From Acanthamoeba lenticulata (lineage: Eukaryota; Discosea; Longamoebia; Acanthamoebidae), in NCBI GenBank assembly GCA_002179805.1, contig NAVB01005772.1, forward strand, positions 1 through 13,878: a DNA stretch of 13,878 nucleotides, written 5' to 3'. The notes beneath the pieces were generated by a model. It was not told where the DNA came from. It saw only the letters and a list, made by a program, of their open reading frames with translations, and ran no database searches. This document shows, in pieces, positions 1 to 10,299 of the stretch (position 1 is the stretch's first letter; every line of letters starts with the position of its first letter). The position numbers and the translations under genes were made by a program.

Positions 1-3000
1 CTTTGAATCGGGACAGGAGGAGGGAGAATGTGTGCGTCAAACGTGAACGTACTGGTAGCGCCAGCCACAGTTGAGCGAAGCTTGGGCACCGACAGGGCCT
101 TGGCTTGCGGCGAAGCAAACGGGACAGCCGAAGGCGAGGCAAAGGATACCGATACCAGCGCGGAGGGTCTTTGGGAAAGGCGGACAACGGAGATGGCAGG
201 TGAGCTCCAGCATTTGTTGTTGTAGAAGAAGAAGAACAAAATGGGGCAAGATGGGCGGACCTCATCGGGGAAGCTGCCACGAGGCGAGCGCCCATCGGTG
301 ATGGAACGGGAACTGGGAGACCTTGACGAGTGACTGCAGGCGAGAAGGCCATAAGAGACATCCGTTTCTTGCGTGTCTTTTCGATGTTGTACTGCCTTAG
401 ATCATAGTCCAGTTCCTTGGCCAACTGCTTGTCGGCAGTCATGATGTCTGTTGCCCGACACGTGCACAGAAAAACGAAAATCGGGCGGTGAGTGGCCCTG
501 CGTCTATGACAGGTGAAGGGCATGATGGGCAGGATTACCGGCAATCTCATTCTTGTAGTCCTTGAGCATGTCAGTGAGATACTGCATCAATGGACCCAAA
601 AGCGGAGAGTGCTTCTCCTCGAGCAAGTGCTTAAGATGAATAATGATCGGGACGATGTTCTCAATCACGTTCTTCTTCACAATCTGCTCACAGTCGCGTT
701 AGGCAAGGCAATCGCGCCCCCGCTGGGTTGATTGAGGACAGGGGGAAGGGGGAGAGAAGCAGACCTTGGACAACAGTTTGCCCTTGGCAGCAGCCATCGC
801 CTTTTCCTTCTCCTCGTTGTTGGAGCTGCCATCGTCGACGTCGCCGGCATCAGCTTCACGGCCGAACCGGTTGGCATTGCTGTTGATCTTGATGTCCTTT
901 GACATCAACACTTCGAGAGTGTCCTGGCGAAGAAATATAGAAATTAATAAAAAAGAGCGCTCTTTTTGTTGAACGCAGAGGCCTCTGGCGATCGAACCTG
1001 GATCAAATCGTTGGCGGTGGACGAATCAAGGGAGATGAGGCCATCCACCACCCCGCCGAGAATGTCTTGGCACAGTTTGGCAGTCGTGTTGAACTTCTGC
1101 TCCTCAGTCATGTGCTGCAGCATAATCTTGTAAATGGCCTGCCGCTTCCTGAACGGCGGTTTGCACAGTGAAGGCAGTTGGCTCATGAGTATCCGCCGTG
1201 GCCAAGTGTGCGAGCCTGGAGGATTCCACCACGTACCTCCTGTTGTTGGGGCCTTTCAGGGAGAACAGCTCGCGCTCTCGAGCGGATTGGGGATGCTGGT
1301 TGTACAAAGGATGCTGTCCCAAACCCGTACGATGAGTCTCGGCTATTTTCTGTACTTCTACATGCATATGGGCTGGCGGCCAGGTACCTGGTTGTGATCC
1401 GTCAAATGGAACACAGTGTCGGTGAAGTGGTTGAAGAACATGGCCTGGTTCTTGTTTTGCGAGATGTTGGTCAAGCAGAAGGTCGCTGGACATGAAATAG
1501 GAAGGAAGAGAGGTCTGTCAGTCCCCGGGCATCTTGAGTGGGCCCACAGCTTTGAAGGGGGGGGGGAACAGTCATGTACCAAACTGGCGAACGGCGGGAG
1601 ATTCGTCGACGAGTGCCACCACGAAGCGATAAAAGAGCGGGCCCTTCCACTTCACATAGTCTTCCTGCGTTGTGCGTTCCCGTGCGGATGTACAAGGTAA
1701 ACATCAGAACAGAGGTTGGATGTCTGGCACATGAGTTCATAGATCGAACGTGAGGTGGAGAGGAGTAGGCACCTGGAGTAGGCGCGTGAGAAGCAAGAGC
1801 GTCTGTCGCCGGACGAGCTCACTCGGGTCACGCATGCAAGCAGCCAGATTGGGCACATAGCGGTCGACCAGTGATGTGTAGCGGATGCACAAATCGCACA
1901 TGATCACCTGCGACGTAAGGAACGCGTCTTAGCGATGAGCACAAAGAGGTGACCGGGCGCCGCTTTGTCCGGTACCATGACGTTGTTGCGAACCACCGGC
2001 GACTCTGATGTTTCCAATTCCTTGGCAAAGGCGGCAATGCACTTCTTGGCGAGTGCTTCGTCCTCGAGACAAAGTTTGCCTTGGGGTGTATGTGTGTATG
2101 TATGTAAAAGTGTGAGAGGGTGGCTATAGTAAGGGGACGACGTGCAGCAGGATGAAGAAGAGAGTGAAGCATCGTTGTCTGTACCCAGTGCTACGAATGC
2201 GTAGCCGCGCACGGAGGGAGGGATTGACTTATCACCGCCCGAGAAAGATACCTCCATCGACTTCTTCGAGCTCGAAGGCAGGGTGGGCGCAACGAGAGCT
2301 TGCACAACAGTTACAAGACGCTTGGGCACGGCCCGTGGGCAAATCTGTATCGGGCACAAAGGATCAGGTACGTCAATGTCCAACGTAATGGTTGCAGGCT
2401 GATCCGGTTACCCAAGAAGGGAATAGGCCGTACCTGAGAGACCTCGCCAAGCGTAAAAAGGTAGGCTATCAGCTGATCGGGCGAGGGCGCTGAGGAGTCC
2501 TGGCCTGTTTCGGGAGTGGCTGGCGAGGATGAGAGCGAGTCGCTCAAGTCCATCTGCAAGTTAGTGGACTGGAGCACGAAGTTGACGATCTTTTTGTCAC
2601 ATATGGCGAGCAAGCGCTTGGCCCAGGCCTCAATTGTCCTCTCCGCTTCCTTTTCGGTTTTGGCCTTGGCTCTGGAGGCGGCGCCGGTGATGAGACCACG
2701 TAAAGAGATTGTGGTGGAGCGAGCACCATACCGGCAGATTTCGGTGAGGGCCTGAATCATGGCCTGAATGACGTTGGGCGGCGCGAGGAAGGTGCGCATT
2801 TGGTCCAACAAATCTTCGGTCAAAGGGTTGGCCTGTGAAGCGGAGATACATGGCGCGATGTGCTCGAGTACGTTCAACACGTGTACAGCCTCCCTCCTTG
2901 CCTCATCTGGAGGACGACTGGTCTTAGCCCCGTGATTAAAAAATCCCGACAATGTGAGATGATTGAGGGTACCTGATTCAACGTGCTTGACTTTATCCCA

Positions 3001-6000
3001 GCACTCAATGATGAGATCCACATCTACGTGCTGCTTGCAGTAGCGCGACACCTCGCCCAGAAGAGCCCATGCGCCCTATGTAGATGAAGCTCAATCAAAC
3101 CATTGGTGCTGGCCCTCCTCCGTGACAACGTACTTTGATGTTGCTCTTGACAGCGTGCTGAAGAGCATCGCACAGGGATTTCTTTAGGCGTTTGCCCTTT
3201 GCCATCAGCGAGCCGATTCGTTGAAGATAACGGGCAAGTTCGCTGTCGATGCTTTGCAGAATCAGCCACACACTCCCTTGTGGGCTTGCGCTTCTGCAAT
3301 AGATTAAAGAAAGAAGAAAAAAAAAAGCGCGTGAGTTATTCGAGCATAGGTGAGGGAAGAGGATCAGCGAGGGAGCAAGATACTTGTAGGTCTTCACTAC
3401 GCGTTCGAAGACGAGCTCTTCAACTTCGTCGAGGCACTTTTCTACGACGGTCGATTCGGGGTCGGCGACCAAAGGGAGTACGGCCGAGAGCCAAATTTTA
3501 TAGAGGGTCGGGTGTGACGGGTGGTTGCGCAGCAAATTGCCGAGAGCAATCATGGCCTGTGGCGAGACACGCAGTTAGTTATGCGGAGGGGTCACGGTGC
3601 AGTTCATGGTTCGGGGAGAGCACCTGCTTACGAATGGAAACGGCTGGGTCACTGCAGCGGTCGGCCAGCAGACGCAATTCTGCTGAGCCCAAGACGAGCT
3701 CTTCGTAGTAGCTGCCTAGAGCCTCGAGTCCCTGGATGGCTGCTTTGCGGACCGTAGCCTTCTCGTCGATGATTCGGCGCTGCAGCACCGAAACGAGGTT
3801 GGTCTTGCTGTTATCCGCCTCGGGCGCACTCGGGCGAAGGAAGAGCAGACGCTCAATGTCAGTTCGCAGGGTCGGATTGGCATTCACCAGCAAGAGTACT
3901 GCTCCTAGATCCTGCAGGGCTTTGGCCCGTACACTGGCCACCTTGTCCGAGGCACGCTTGACCAAGATGTCGAGCAGAGGCAGGACACCGATATTGCTCT
4001 CGGCTGCAAGACCGCCCTGATTCTCCATCGCTATTTCATCCAGGTAGGTGCCCTTACCCTCCCTCCTTTCGCTCAGCTCTTGCTCCAAGAACATCAATGC
4101 GAGCTGCACGGCAAACGCCCGGTAGGTGACCTTGGCATTGCGCGAATATCTGTGATGCGCAACGGATAGTCACGAGCTTAGCAGAAGTATCACTTCTGTG
4201 CACAGTTGTTCGACGCACTTGACGAGGAAGTTGATAAAGCGAGGCCTCTCGTTGTTGGGGAGGAGGCCAAAGATGGTGATGAGCGCCTCACCTGTAACGA
4301 ACGGACTCAGTCTCAAACCTCAACAGTGCACACGTGCCTTAAACGTACCAGCGTAGACCCGGTAGTCAGCTTTATCGGGCACCTTGGCGCACATGTGTTG
4401 CAGTAGCGCATGGAGTGAAGAGTAGAGCTCCTGAATAGTGGCTGTTTGGATCTGTGCGTTGTGCTGGCCTCTCTTGTCCTTGGCCACTGCAGTCACCATA
4501 AAGACAATAAGAGACAAACGCGTTGATTGACTGAAGCTTAATTATGACGCACCGGACTTGTTGCGCTGGCGGCTCTCCATCTCTTTGACCTGGTTGATGA
4601 AATCCCTGTACACGTGGCCACCAACGGTTGAGCTAAACAGGGCAGGAGGAAGGAGAGGAGGAATTACTTGACAAAGGCAAGCGCACGCTCGCGTGTTGCA
4701 AGCTTGTGTGCCGGTACGTTGACGTAATTTGTTCCAGAGCTCATCAAGATATTAGGCAGAAGGTTTTTGAACACTTCCCGCACCTGTTGCAGGCCAGAAT
4801 GTAAGCTGCAGGAGCCTCCTCACAGATTGCAGACGCGTACCAATTTGTACAGCTCTTGCACGTCGTCTTCGTCAGATGACGTGAACACAGGACGAAGAAG
4901 ATGCTTAAGAATGTCGAACGCGATGTGTGAGATACGCTCATGCGCCTTTGCCTGTTTGCCATGCCTGAGACGAGTGATGTTAGCACGAGTTCCGCACATA
5001 CGTTGTAACCTACAAAAACGCACCCTTTCTTGGTCGCCTGCTCGCTGGTGCCTTCCTTGAACCGGGTCAAATCAGCTAGCACTTCCAAAGTGTAGCTGAA
5101 CGTATCCTATAGAGCGATGTTAGGTAGGCCCGAGGATTTGGGGAGGGGATGATCCAGGCACCTGTTGCATTTCAGAGTAGCCTTCTAAAAATTTGTGCAG
5201 CTCTTCGAGGATGAAGACCACTCGCCTGCTGACGCTTTCCTCATCCAGCGGTTCTTCCTACAGCGACGAAAAGGCTGACGTCAGCGAGTACGAGGTGCCC
5301 ATTAGTAGATGAGCAAGGGAACGCACGTCGTTTTTCTCAAGGTCATCAAACTCGTCTTCTAGCTTAGCACGTTTTCCCTTCTTTTGCGAACTGCTGGCCT
5401 TTCTTCGACCTTTGGGAGACTTGCCGATCGTTCCTGGCGCGTCACGAAGGACAAAAAAAAATTACACACACCAAAGGGATCATCCCGCGACGGACCCACA
5501 TCGTCATACCGGGTTGTGTTTGCCAGCTCTTGAGCAAGTTGAGAACGCTGCGGAATAGGAGAGGATGGAAAATGTTGTAGGCCATACTGCCTGGTATTTG
5601 CAGCAGTAGGAGATACACCCCAGAAGCGGCATACGCGTGCTCTCCCTTCTTCTTCTGTATCAAGTGGCAAAGCACGCCCAATAGGGTCTGCAATAGAAGA
5701 GGCCCGGTGGTCAGACCATCCCGTGGGACTCTACTTGAAAGGGACAATACCTTATGGGCATATTTTCGGCCGGTCAGGTAGTTCCACATGTTGTGCTCAT
5801 CCTCAGCCCTCCTGCACATTGGGCAAAAAAGATTCAAATTCCCAAGTTCACGTACTATGAACTGCGGGGTGCACAAACCTTGCAATGTCTTGTAGAAGGT
5901 CGATCAGCTTGTCGAAGGTGTCCAGCCCAACGCGTTTTGAAATGACATTGAGCTGCTCTGTGTCGAAATCAGATGCTACTTGGCCGATGAGAATGTTCTC

Positions 6001-6078
6001 TATCACCTCTGGAGGAGCTTGGTCAAGACCGAACTCTTCGAGGACCGATAAAAGCTGCAAGCAAGCCTCGTCCGCCAT
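1..6078 (-). CDS. NCAPD3: Condensin-2 complex subunit D3 (HEAT-repeat), 27 exons, 3' end cut by window edge
   Basis: Non-SMC HEAT-repeat subunit of condensin II, which compacts mitotic chromosomes in the nucleus. Exons (descending): 6078-5879, 5811-5751, 5687-5510, 5433-5327, 5257-5162, 5106-5024, 4964-4841, 4783-4668, 4605-4553, 4486-4349, 4291-4219, 4149-3624, 3556-3384, 3293-3134, 3075-2973, 2906-2434, 2344-2185, 2079-1976, 1907-1773, 1664-1580, 1485-1388, 1313-1237, 1148-998, 923-765, 683-539, 447-261, 204-1. All phases agree and give about 1,389 codons with no stop; human D3 is about 1,500. Family landmarks appear in order: YLLLLQIPGS (exon 3), LLQHMCAKVPDK (exon 10), DEKATVRKAAIQGLEAL and DPAVSIRKQ (exon 12), ESTVVEK (13), YLFTLGEVSQ (16), KLCLEDEALAKK then RNNVM/VIMCDLCIRYT (17 to 19), MFFNHF (21), RELFSLKG (22), TADKQLAKELDYDL (26). 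Exon 4 codes a lysine-rich, NLS-like linker. The start MADE is inferred from length match; the frame stays open upstream. The exon 26/27 join is least sure (non-typical donor). D3 fits much better than condensin-1 D2. Confidence 0.93.
1557..1566. repeat. 10-base G homopolymer in an NCAPD3 intron
   Basis: Ten G on the plus strand within intron 1579-1486, 13 bases from the donor on the sense strand. Confidence 0.7.
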
Positions 6079-6230
6079 CCCGTTCGTGTAGTGATTTTGT
6101 TTTGCCACACATTTGCATTTTTCCCGCCAAATCAGATTTTTGTCGACAATGTCCACACCAGCGAACACTTGCTTGATGAAACTACTGTGGTTGTGCAGAA
6201 GGACCGTCACAAGCCGAAGGCAGCGCGACC
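6079..6230 (-). other. Short gap between the CH-PH-LRR stop and the NCAPD3 start
   Basis: It must hold the 3' UTR of one gene and the 5' UTR/promoter of the next, both on the minus strand. No AATAAA is visible. The NCAPD3 frame remains open across it, up to an ATG that overlaps the preceding TGA as ATGA, so an N-terminal extension of about 51 residues cannot be ruled out. Confidence 0.5.
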
Positions 6231-9200
6231 TCATTTGCCAATCCTTCTGGAGAAAGCCAGCTGCGGGAAGAAGAACGAGTCCACATCGAGGAAAGAAACC
6301 AGCTCCGTGCCGCACTGCAGCTTGTTCTCCGACAGGTTGATTCCCTCCAGCACATCGTTTTCCTGCAACAGCCAAGACCACGTTTCAGTTGTTGTGTCAA
6401 GAATAGTCACTTAGCTGGCGCATGAAAGGAAAGACATACGGCGAGCACTTGGCGGAGGTGGCTGGCGCCAGCGTTGCCAATCTTGTTGGCCGACAAGTCC
6501 ACGTGGGTCACCTTCTTGTTTTCCTGCAGGAGGACATTGCCCACCGAGAGCGAAGAGGGTCATGAAGGGGGCCAAAGAAACTACGACAAACACGAGCGTA
6601 CCTTGAGCGCATCAGCGATGGCCTGGGCACCGTCGTCGGAGATGCTGTTGCCACCGAGGTGGAGCACCTTGAGCACCGTCGGCCGACGGAGAAGGCCAGC
6701 AAGAGCCTGTGCGCCTTCGTCGGTGATAGCGTTCCTCGAGAGGTCGAGAGACTCGAGGTGGTGCTCGTCGGTCAGAGCACCAGCGAGTGAGGCGGCGCCC
6801 TTGTCCGAGATCTGGCTGGCCGAGAGGTCGACCAGACGCAGGCTGGGCTTCTGGGCCAGGGCCTGAGCGAGCACATCGGCTCCCTCATCGCCAATCTCGT
6901 TCTCGCTGAGGTGGAGCTCCTCAAGCGATCGCATCTTGGGCAGCGCTTCGGCCACGGCACTGTGGGTAGGGTGTGACGTCAGACCGACCCCAGCGCAGTC
7001 AGCGGCTGCGCAAGAGCAGGGTGATAAGCCCACGTACGCAGCACCGACGGCGGAGATCTTGTTCTTGCCCAGTTTGAGGATGCGCAGGTGGGCGAGGGCC
7101 GCGAGAGCGGGCGCCAGACGACGCGCGTCGTTGTCCTCCATTTCGGCATTCTCCAGAGAAAGAACCCTCAGGTTGGAGTGGTGCGGCAGCACCGACGTGA
7201 GCGCTCGTAGAGCTTCCTGCGACAGCGGGCGGTCATCCAGGTGCAGTTCTGTTGGCGGATTGGCGTCTCCACCCAGGAACGACAGCAGACGCAGGTCCGG
7301 CCTGTGGAGGTAAATATAGATAATGACGGTCAACCAATTGGCCGTTTGGCTTGGCAAGATTGGGGGGGGGAGGAGAGGGGAAGGGGAAGGCACCTGACTT
7401 CCGAGTCGTCCGAGTCCCTCCTGTAGACCTGGGCGGCCGCGAGGCCGGCCACAGCAGCCATCCAGGCGTCCCGCTGCTCCTTGGATTCGGCCTCCAGCAT
7501 CAGCTCACGCCCATCGACCACCACCTATCGTCATCGTCGTTCCCCCAATCATTCCCACAATCCACAGATCAGCCCCAAATGGAGTCCCGTCCGAGGGGAA
7601 AACAGAGAAGAAGAAAAACGCCGAACCTTGAGGAGCCACTCGTGGCCCTCTTCGGGGTTCTCGGGGCCGATGGTGCAAGTGGCGAGGGAGATGGAGGCCT
7701 TCTCGTCGGCGGTGGGCTCATCGGTCTTGTAGTAGGAAAGCGTGTCCGTGCGCAGCACAAAGTGTCGGCGCTTCCACGAGGTCGGGTTGCGCTGGCCCTT
7801 TTTGACCAACCAGCCCTGCTTGATGGTGGCGTCGCGCCGGCGGCCGATGGCGTCCTTGACATCGAGCACTCTGAGGAGAGCCTTGTTCTCGTCCTCCAGT
7901 CGGTCTACGAGAAGGGTGGCCTGTTGATTCCAGTTCTTGGTGCTTGAGATCGACGGGACGATCGACTTGATCTCAATCCTCTTCGTCGGGTCCGACTCGC
8001 CATCAGTCTGAACCTCGCGCCAGCAGTGGAGGTCCTCCAGGTGCTCCTCCAGGTTCTTCCGCAGCAGCGTCCACGCTGCACCCCCGCAACAACCACCGCC
8101 CCAGAGTTGCACAGAACAGAGTCAGAGCAGCCTCACTTCCTCCCTCCCCCCTCTCAGCGCACGAGAGAAAGAAGAAGAAAAGAAGAAGAAGAAGAAGAAA
8201 ACGCACCAGCACCGGCCTTGGTGGCCTGGGTGGCCTTCTTGGTGAGCTGGTCGTGCTCGGCGCGCAGCTGGGCGTGCCTCTTGTCGCGCAGCTCTCGCTC
8301 CTCAGTCTCTTCCTGGAGCTGGGCCTTGAGCTTCTCCGCTTCGGCAGCCATCTTCTCCTGCACCTCGGCCAGCTCTTTGGACGAGGAAGCGCTCTCTTCA
8401 TGGCCGCCCACGCGCTGCCGCAGAGCGTCGATCTCGGCCCGGGTGCGCTGAATTTCTTCCCGGAGAGCCTCCACGGAAGCGTCAAGGGCCTCGTCCCGCG
8501 ATGCTCGCTGCCTTTCGGCCATGTCCTCAAAGGTGGCGACCTGGACACGTCACATCGATCCACGAAGCGCAGTGGTGTGAGCGTCCTTCCCTCAAGAAGG
8601 AGGAAGATGGACGGGAAAAAGGGGGGGGGGCGAGTCACCTTGGAGGCGAGCTCGAGGTCCTTGGTCTTGAGCTGATGGAGTTCCTCAAGCTGGGCGCGCA
8701 TGCCCTGCAACTCGTCCTGGAGGCGCTGAGTGGCCTCAGCGAGCTCGACGGCGCGCCTGCCCTTTTCGTCGAGGGAGGAATCGAGGCCGGCCTGCTCGGC
8801 CAGGAGGGAGTCCTTTTGCTTAAGGAGTTCCTCGCGCTCCTGAGCCTCGCGCTGCAGACGCGTGCCGAGATCCTCGAGGCGCGAGGCAATGCCCTTGTTG
8901 GCGGCTTCCATCTCTTCCTTCTCGCGCTTGGACGAGAAGGCGTGGAAGAAGAGCGACACATAGAGCTGCACGGAGCGCTCGTCGAGGTCTTCGCCGGTGA
9001 GGTCGGCGGCTTGGAGTAGTTGTGGGATATTCATGTGCTTCTCGGCCAGGTCGAAGGCTAGGGACAGCAGCTCGGTCGGGTTGTCCTTGTTGACTTTGCT
9101 GAAGTCCAGCACGGTGGGATCGTACTTGCTCACCAGCGCCGCAAAGGCCAGACCGTCCTTGAAACCGTACTTGAAGTCGGTGGGCGCCACGCCGAGGTCT

Positions 9201-9939
9201 CCCACCGTCTCCCTCACCCACTTCAGCAAGCTCTCTTCCATCGACTTGCTTGCTTTCCCTGCGCAGGCCAAGAGAGCGGCCAACAACACCAGCCCACCAC
9301 CAAGGTGAATATTTTTGGATTCGCGACCAGCTGGTCGGCCGAAGAGCTCTTGAGAGATGTACCGCCCTCTCCTGGGCCCGTCAGTGAAGTGAGACGGATG
9401 CCCCGGAACAAACTCCACACTAGACCCAGAATGAGCTTGAGATGGCCGTTAAAGATGTCTGAACAACAGGTGGTAGGTCGGTTGTGAGCACGGTGCCTGG
9501 CGGCCCACGCGACGAGCTGAAGCAATCATAAAATAAAAAAATAAAAACAAAAGGTTGTACCTTCAGAACCAATGCCGACAAGCCTAATCTTCATGTCGTT
9601 CTGAATGTAGTTGAGGCCAATGCTAAGATTTTCCAGCTTCTGCACTTTTCTGGTGGGCGACGGATCCCATTTGCCAATTTTCTTCTGCGTGACGATCTCA
9701 ACGAAGTGGTTGAGAAGAGTGCCATCTTGTAAATCATGTTCGAGGTCGTTAAGTTTCATTCCTCGCTTGTCGAGGTATGAATTGAGCCATGAAGTGAAGG
9801 CCTACACGATTCCATGAACGCCTTGTTTAGCTCTCTTGCCTTAGACGCTTCTGTGCGAGGGGGCACAGCGCACCTTAATTTGAACTTGCTCCCACGCGCG
9901 TTCGCGATTCGCGGCCTCCTCCTTTGGGGTCGATTCCAT
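6231..9939 (-). CDS. CH-CH-coiled coil-PH-LRR protein, 924 aa, probable actin-binding cortical protein
   Basis: Exons (descending): 9939-9874, 9801-9561, 9458-9363, 9258-8639, 8540-8207, 8075-7627, 7524-7394, 7301-7038, 6959-6602, 6523-6440, 6362-6231 (TGA). Phases all match, total 2,775 nt. Domains: CH1 about residues 16-134 (starts WEQVQIKAFTSWLN; ends IGSEDIFNGHLKLILGLVWS, the cortexillin/alpha-actinin-like pattern); CH2 about 140-245 (SMEESLLKWV, FKDGLAFAALVSKYDP, MNIPQLL); charged coiled coil to about 530; PH about 535-640 (GWLVKKG, WKRRHFVL, SYYK, closing DAWMAAV), whose KRR and tyrosine suit a phosphoinositide-binding loop; then about eight LRRs of 28 residues of the ribonuclease-inhibitor type (for example LEELHLSENEIGDEGADVLA). 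The splice 7038/6959 restores an exact 28-residue repeat. Tandem CH domains bind F-actin in known families, so a cortical actin-membrane linker is inferred. PH followed by LRR recalls CARMIL, but CARMIL has no CH domains. I know no named orthologue. The start at 9939 is the first Met before the CH1 tryptophan. Divergent from RNASEK. Confidence 0.87.
7362..7370. repeat. 9-base G homopolymer in a CH-PH-LRR intron
   Basis: Nine G on the plus strand within intron 7393-7302, followed by further G-rich purine sequence towards the donor. On the sense strand this is a C-rich block in the first third of the intron. Confidence 0.7.
8162..8200. repeat. GAA/TTC-rich tract inside an intron
   Basis: Purine-only GA/GAA repeats on the plus strand read as TTCTTC pyrimidines on the sense strand, inside the 131-base intron 8206-8076 of the CH-PH-LRR gene. 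It lies near the donor end, so it is more than an ordinary 3' polypyrimidine tract. No coding role. Confidence 0.7.
8621..8630. repeat. 10-base G homopolymer in a CH-PH-LRR intron
   Basis: Ten G on the plus strand, preceded by five A, in intron 8638-8541. On the sense strand the C-run begins 8 bases after the start of the intron. Confidence 0.7.
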
Positions 9940-10299
9940 TTGCAAGACGGAGGCAAAGGAGAGATTGATGAATATAACAGATGTGGCTTGGCCGCTACCC
10001 GACAAGCCCTTCCTTTCTCAAGCTCGCCTCTTGCCAGTAAGAGATCTCCTCTTGTCGTCAGTCACCGCACCACGCAAGGCAACCAGCAGTTGCGGCCCAA
10101 CAGGCTATCAGAAAGCCCAAGCCAGCGACCAAAATCAAACCACCAATGGTGATTTTCACGATGTAATGAATTTCAGTCAATCAGTCCTCCAATGGTATGA
10201 ATTCTGGGAGAACGCGAAACTTCGGCCTCCACTTCTGGCAGTGAAAGAAGTCGAATCATCCTCATCAATTTGTCGATTTTTTCCCTCCCCGCAGCGATA
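9940..10299. promoter_or_regulatory. Divergent upstream region of the CH-PH-LRR gene and RNASEK
   Basis: Only 360 bases separate the two start codons, so both promoters must lie here or overlap. I see no good TATAAA. CCAAT-like sequence occurs near 10143 (inside the interrupted palindrome CACCA-A-TGGTG) and near 10192. A candidate 5' UTR intron lies at 10037-10294. No conserved ORF is visible. Confidence 0.5.
10037..10294 (+). other. Candidate 5' UTR intron of RNASEK
   Basis: A strong donor (CCA|GTAAGAG at 10037) is followed, just before the start codon, by a polypyrimidine tract with CCCCGCAG ending at 10294, five bases before ATG. The 258-base length is longer than any other intron here, so this is a suggestion from splice signals alone. 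Confidence 0.35.

Noticed and set aside
3199..3708. Plus-strand open frame of 169 codons
   Set aside because: It spans two NCAPD3 introns and three exons on the opposite strand, and its translation is Arg/Ser-rich without a motif, while the minus strand matches D3 closely.
1..6078. Condensin-1 subunit D2 as the identity of the left gene
   Set aside because: Both are HEAT proteins with a Cnd1 region, but the order and wording of the motifs (YLFTLGEVSQ, LCLEDEALAKK, MFFNHF, RELFSLKG, ADKQLAKELDYDL) follow D3 along its whole length.
8162..8200. GAA repeat as a coding poly-Ser/Phe or poly-Glu/Lys stretch
   Set aside because: It lies after a good GTGCGT donor and its inclusion would break the join to the well-supported next exon; better explained as intron sequence.
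8026..9019. Plus-strand open frames of 140 to 172 codons opposite the coiled-coil exons
   Set aside because: Antisense shadows of G/C-biased codons for Glu, Leu and Lys in the coiled coil; they cross a real intron and have no recognisable domain.
6231..9939. CARMIL as the identity of the CH-PH-LRR gene
   Set aside because: PH followed by LRR is similar, but CARMIL has no calponin-homology domains, has more LRRs, and continues into a helical and capping-protein-binding tail that is missing here; this protein stops soon after the last LRR.
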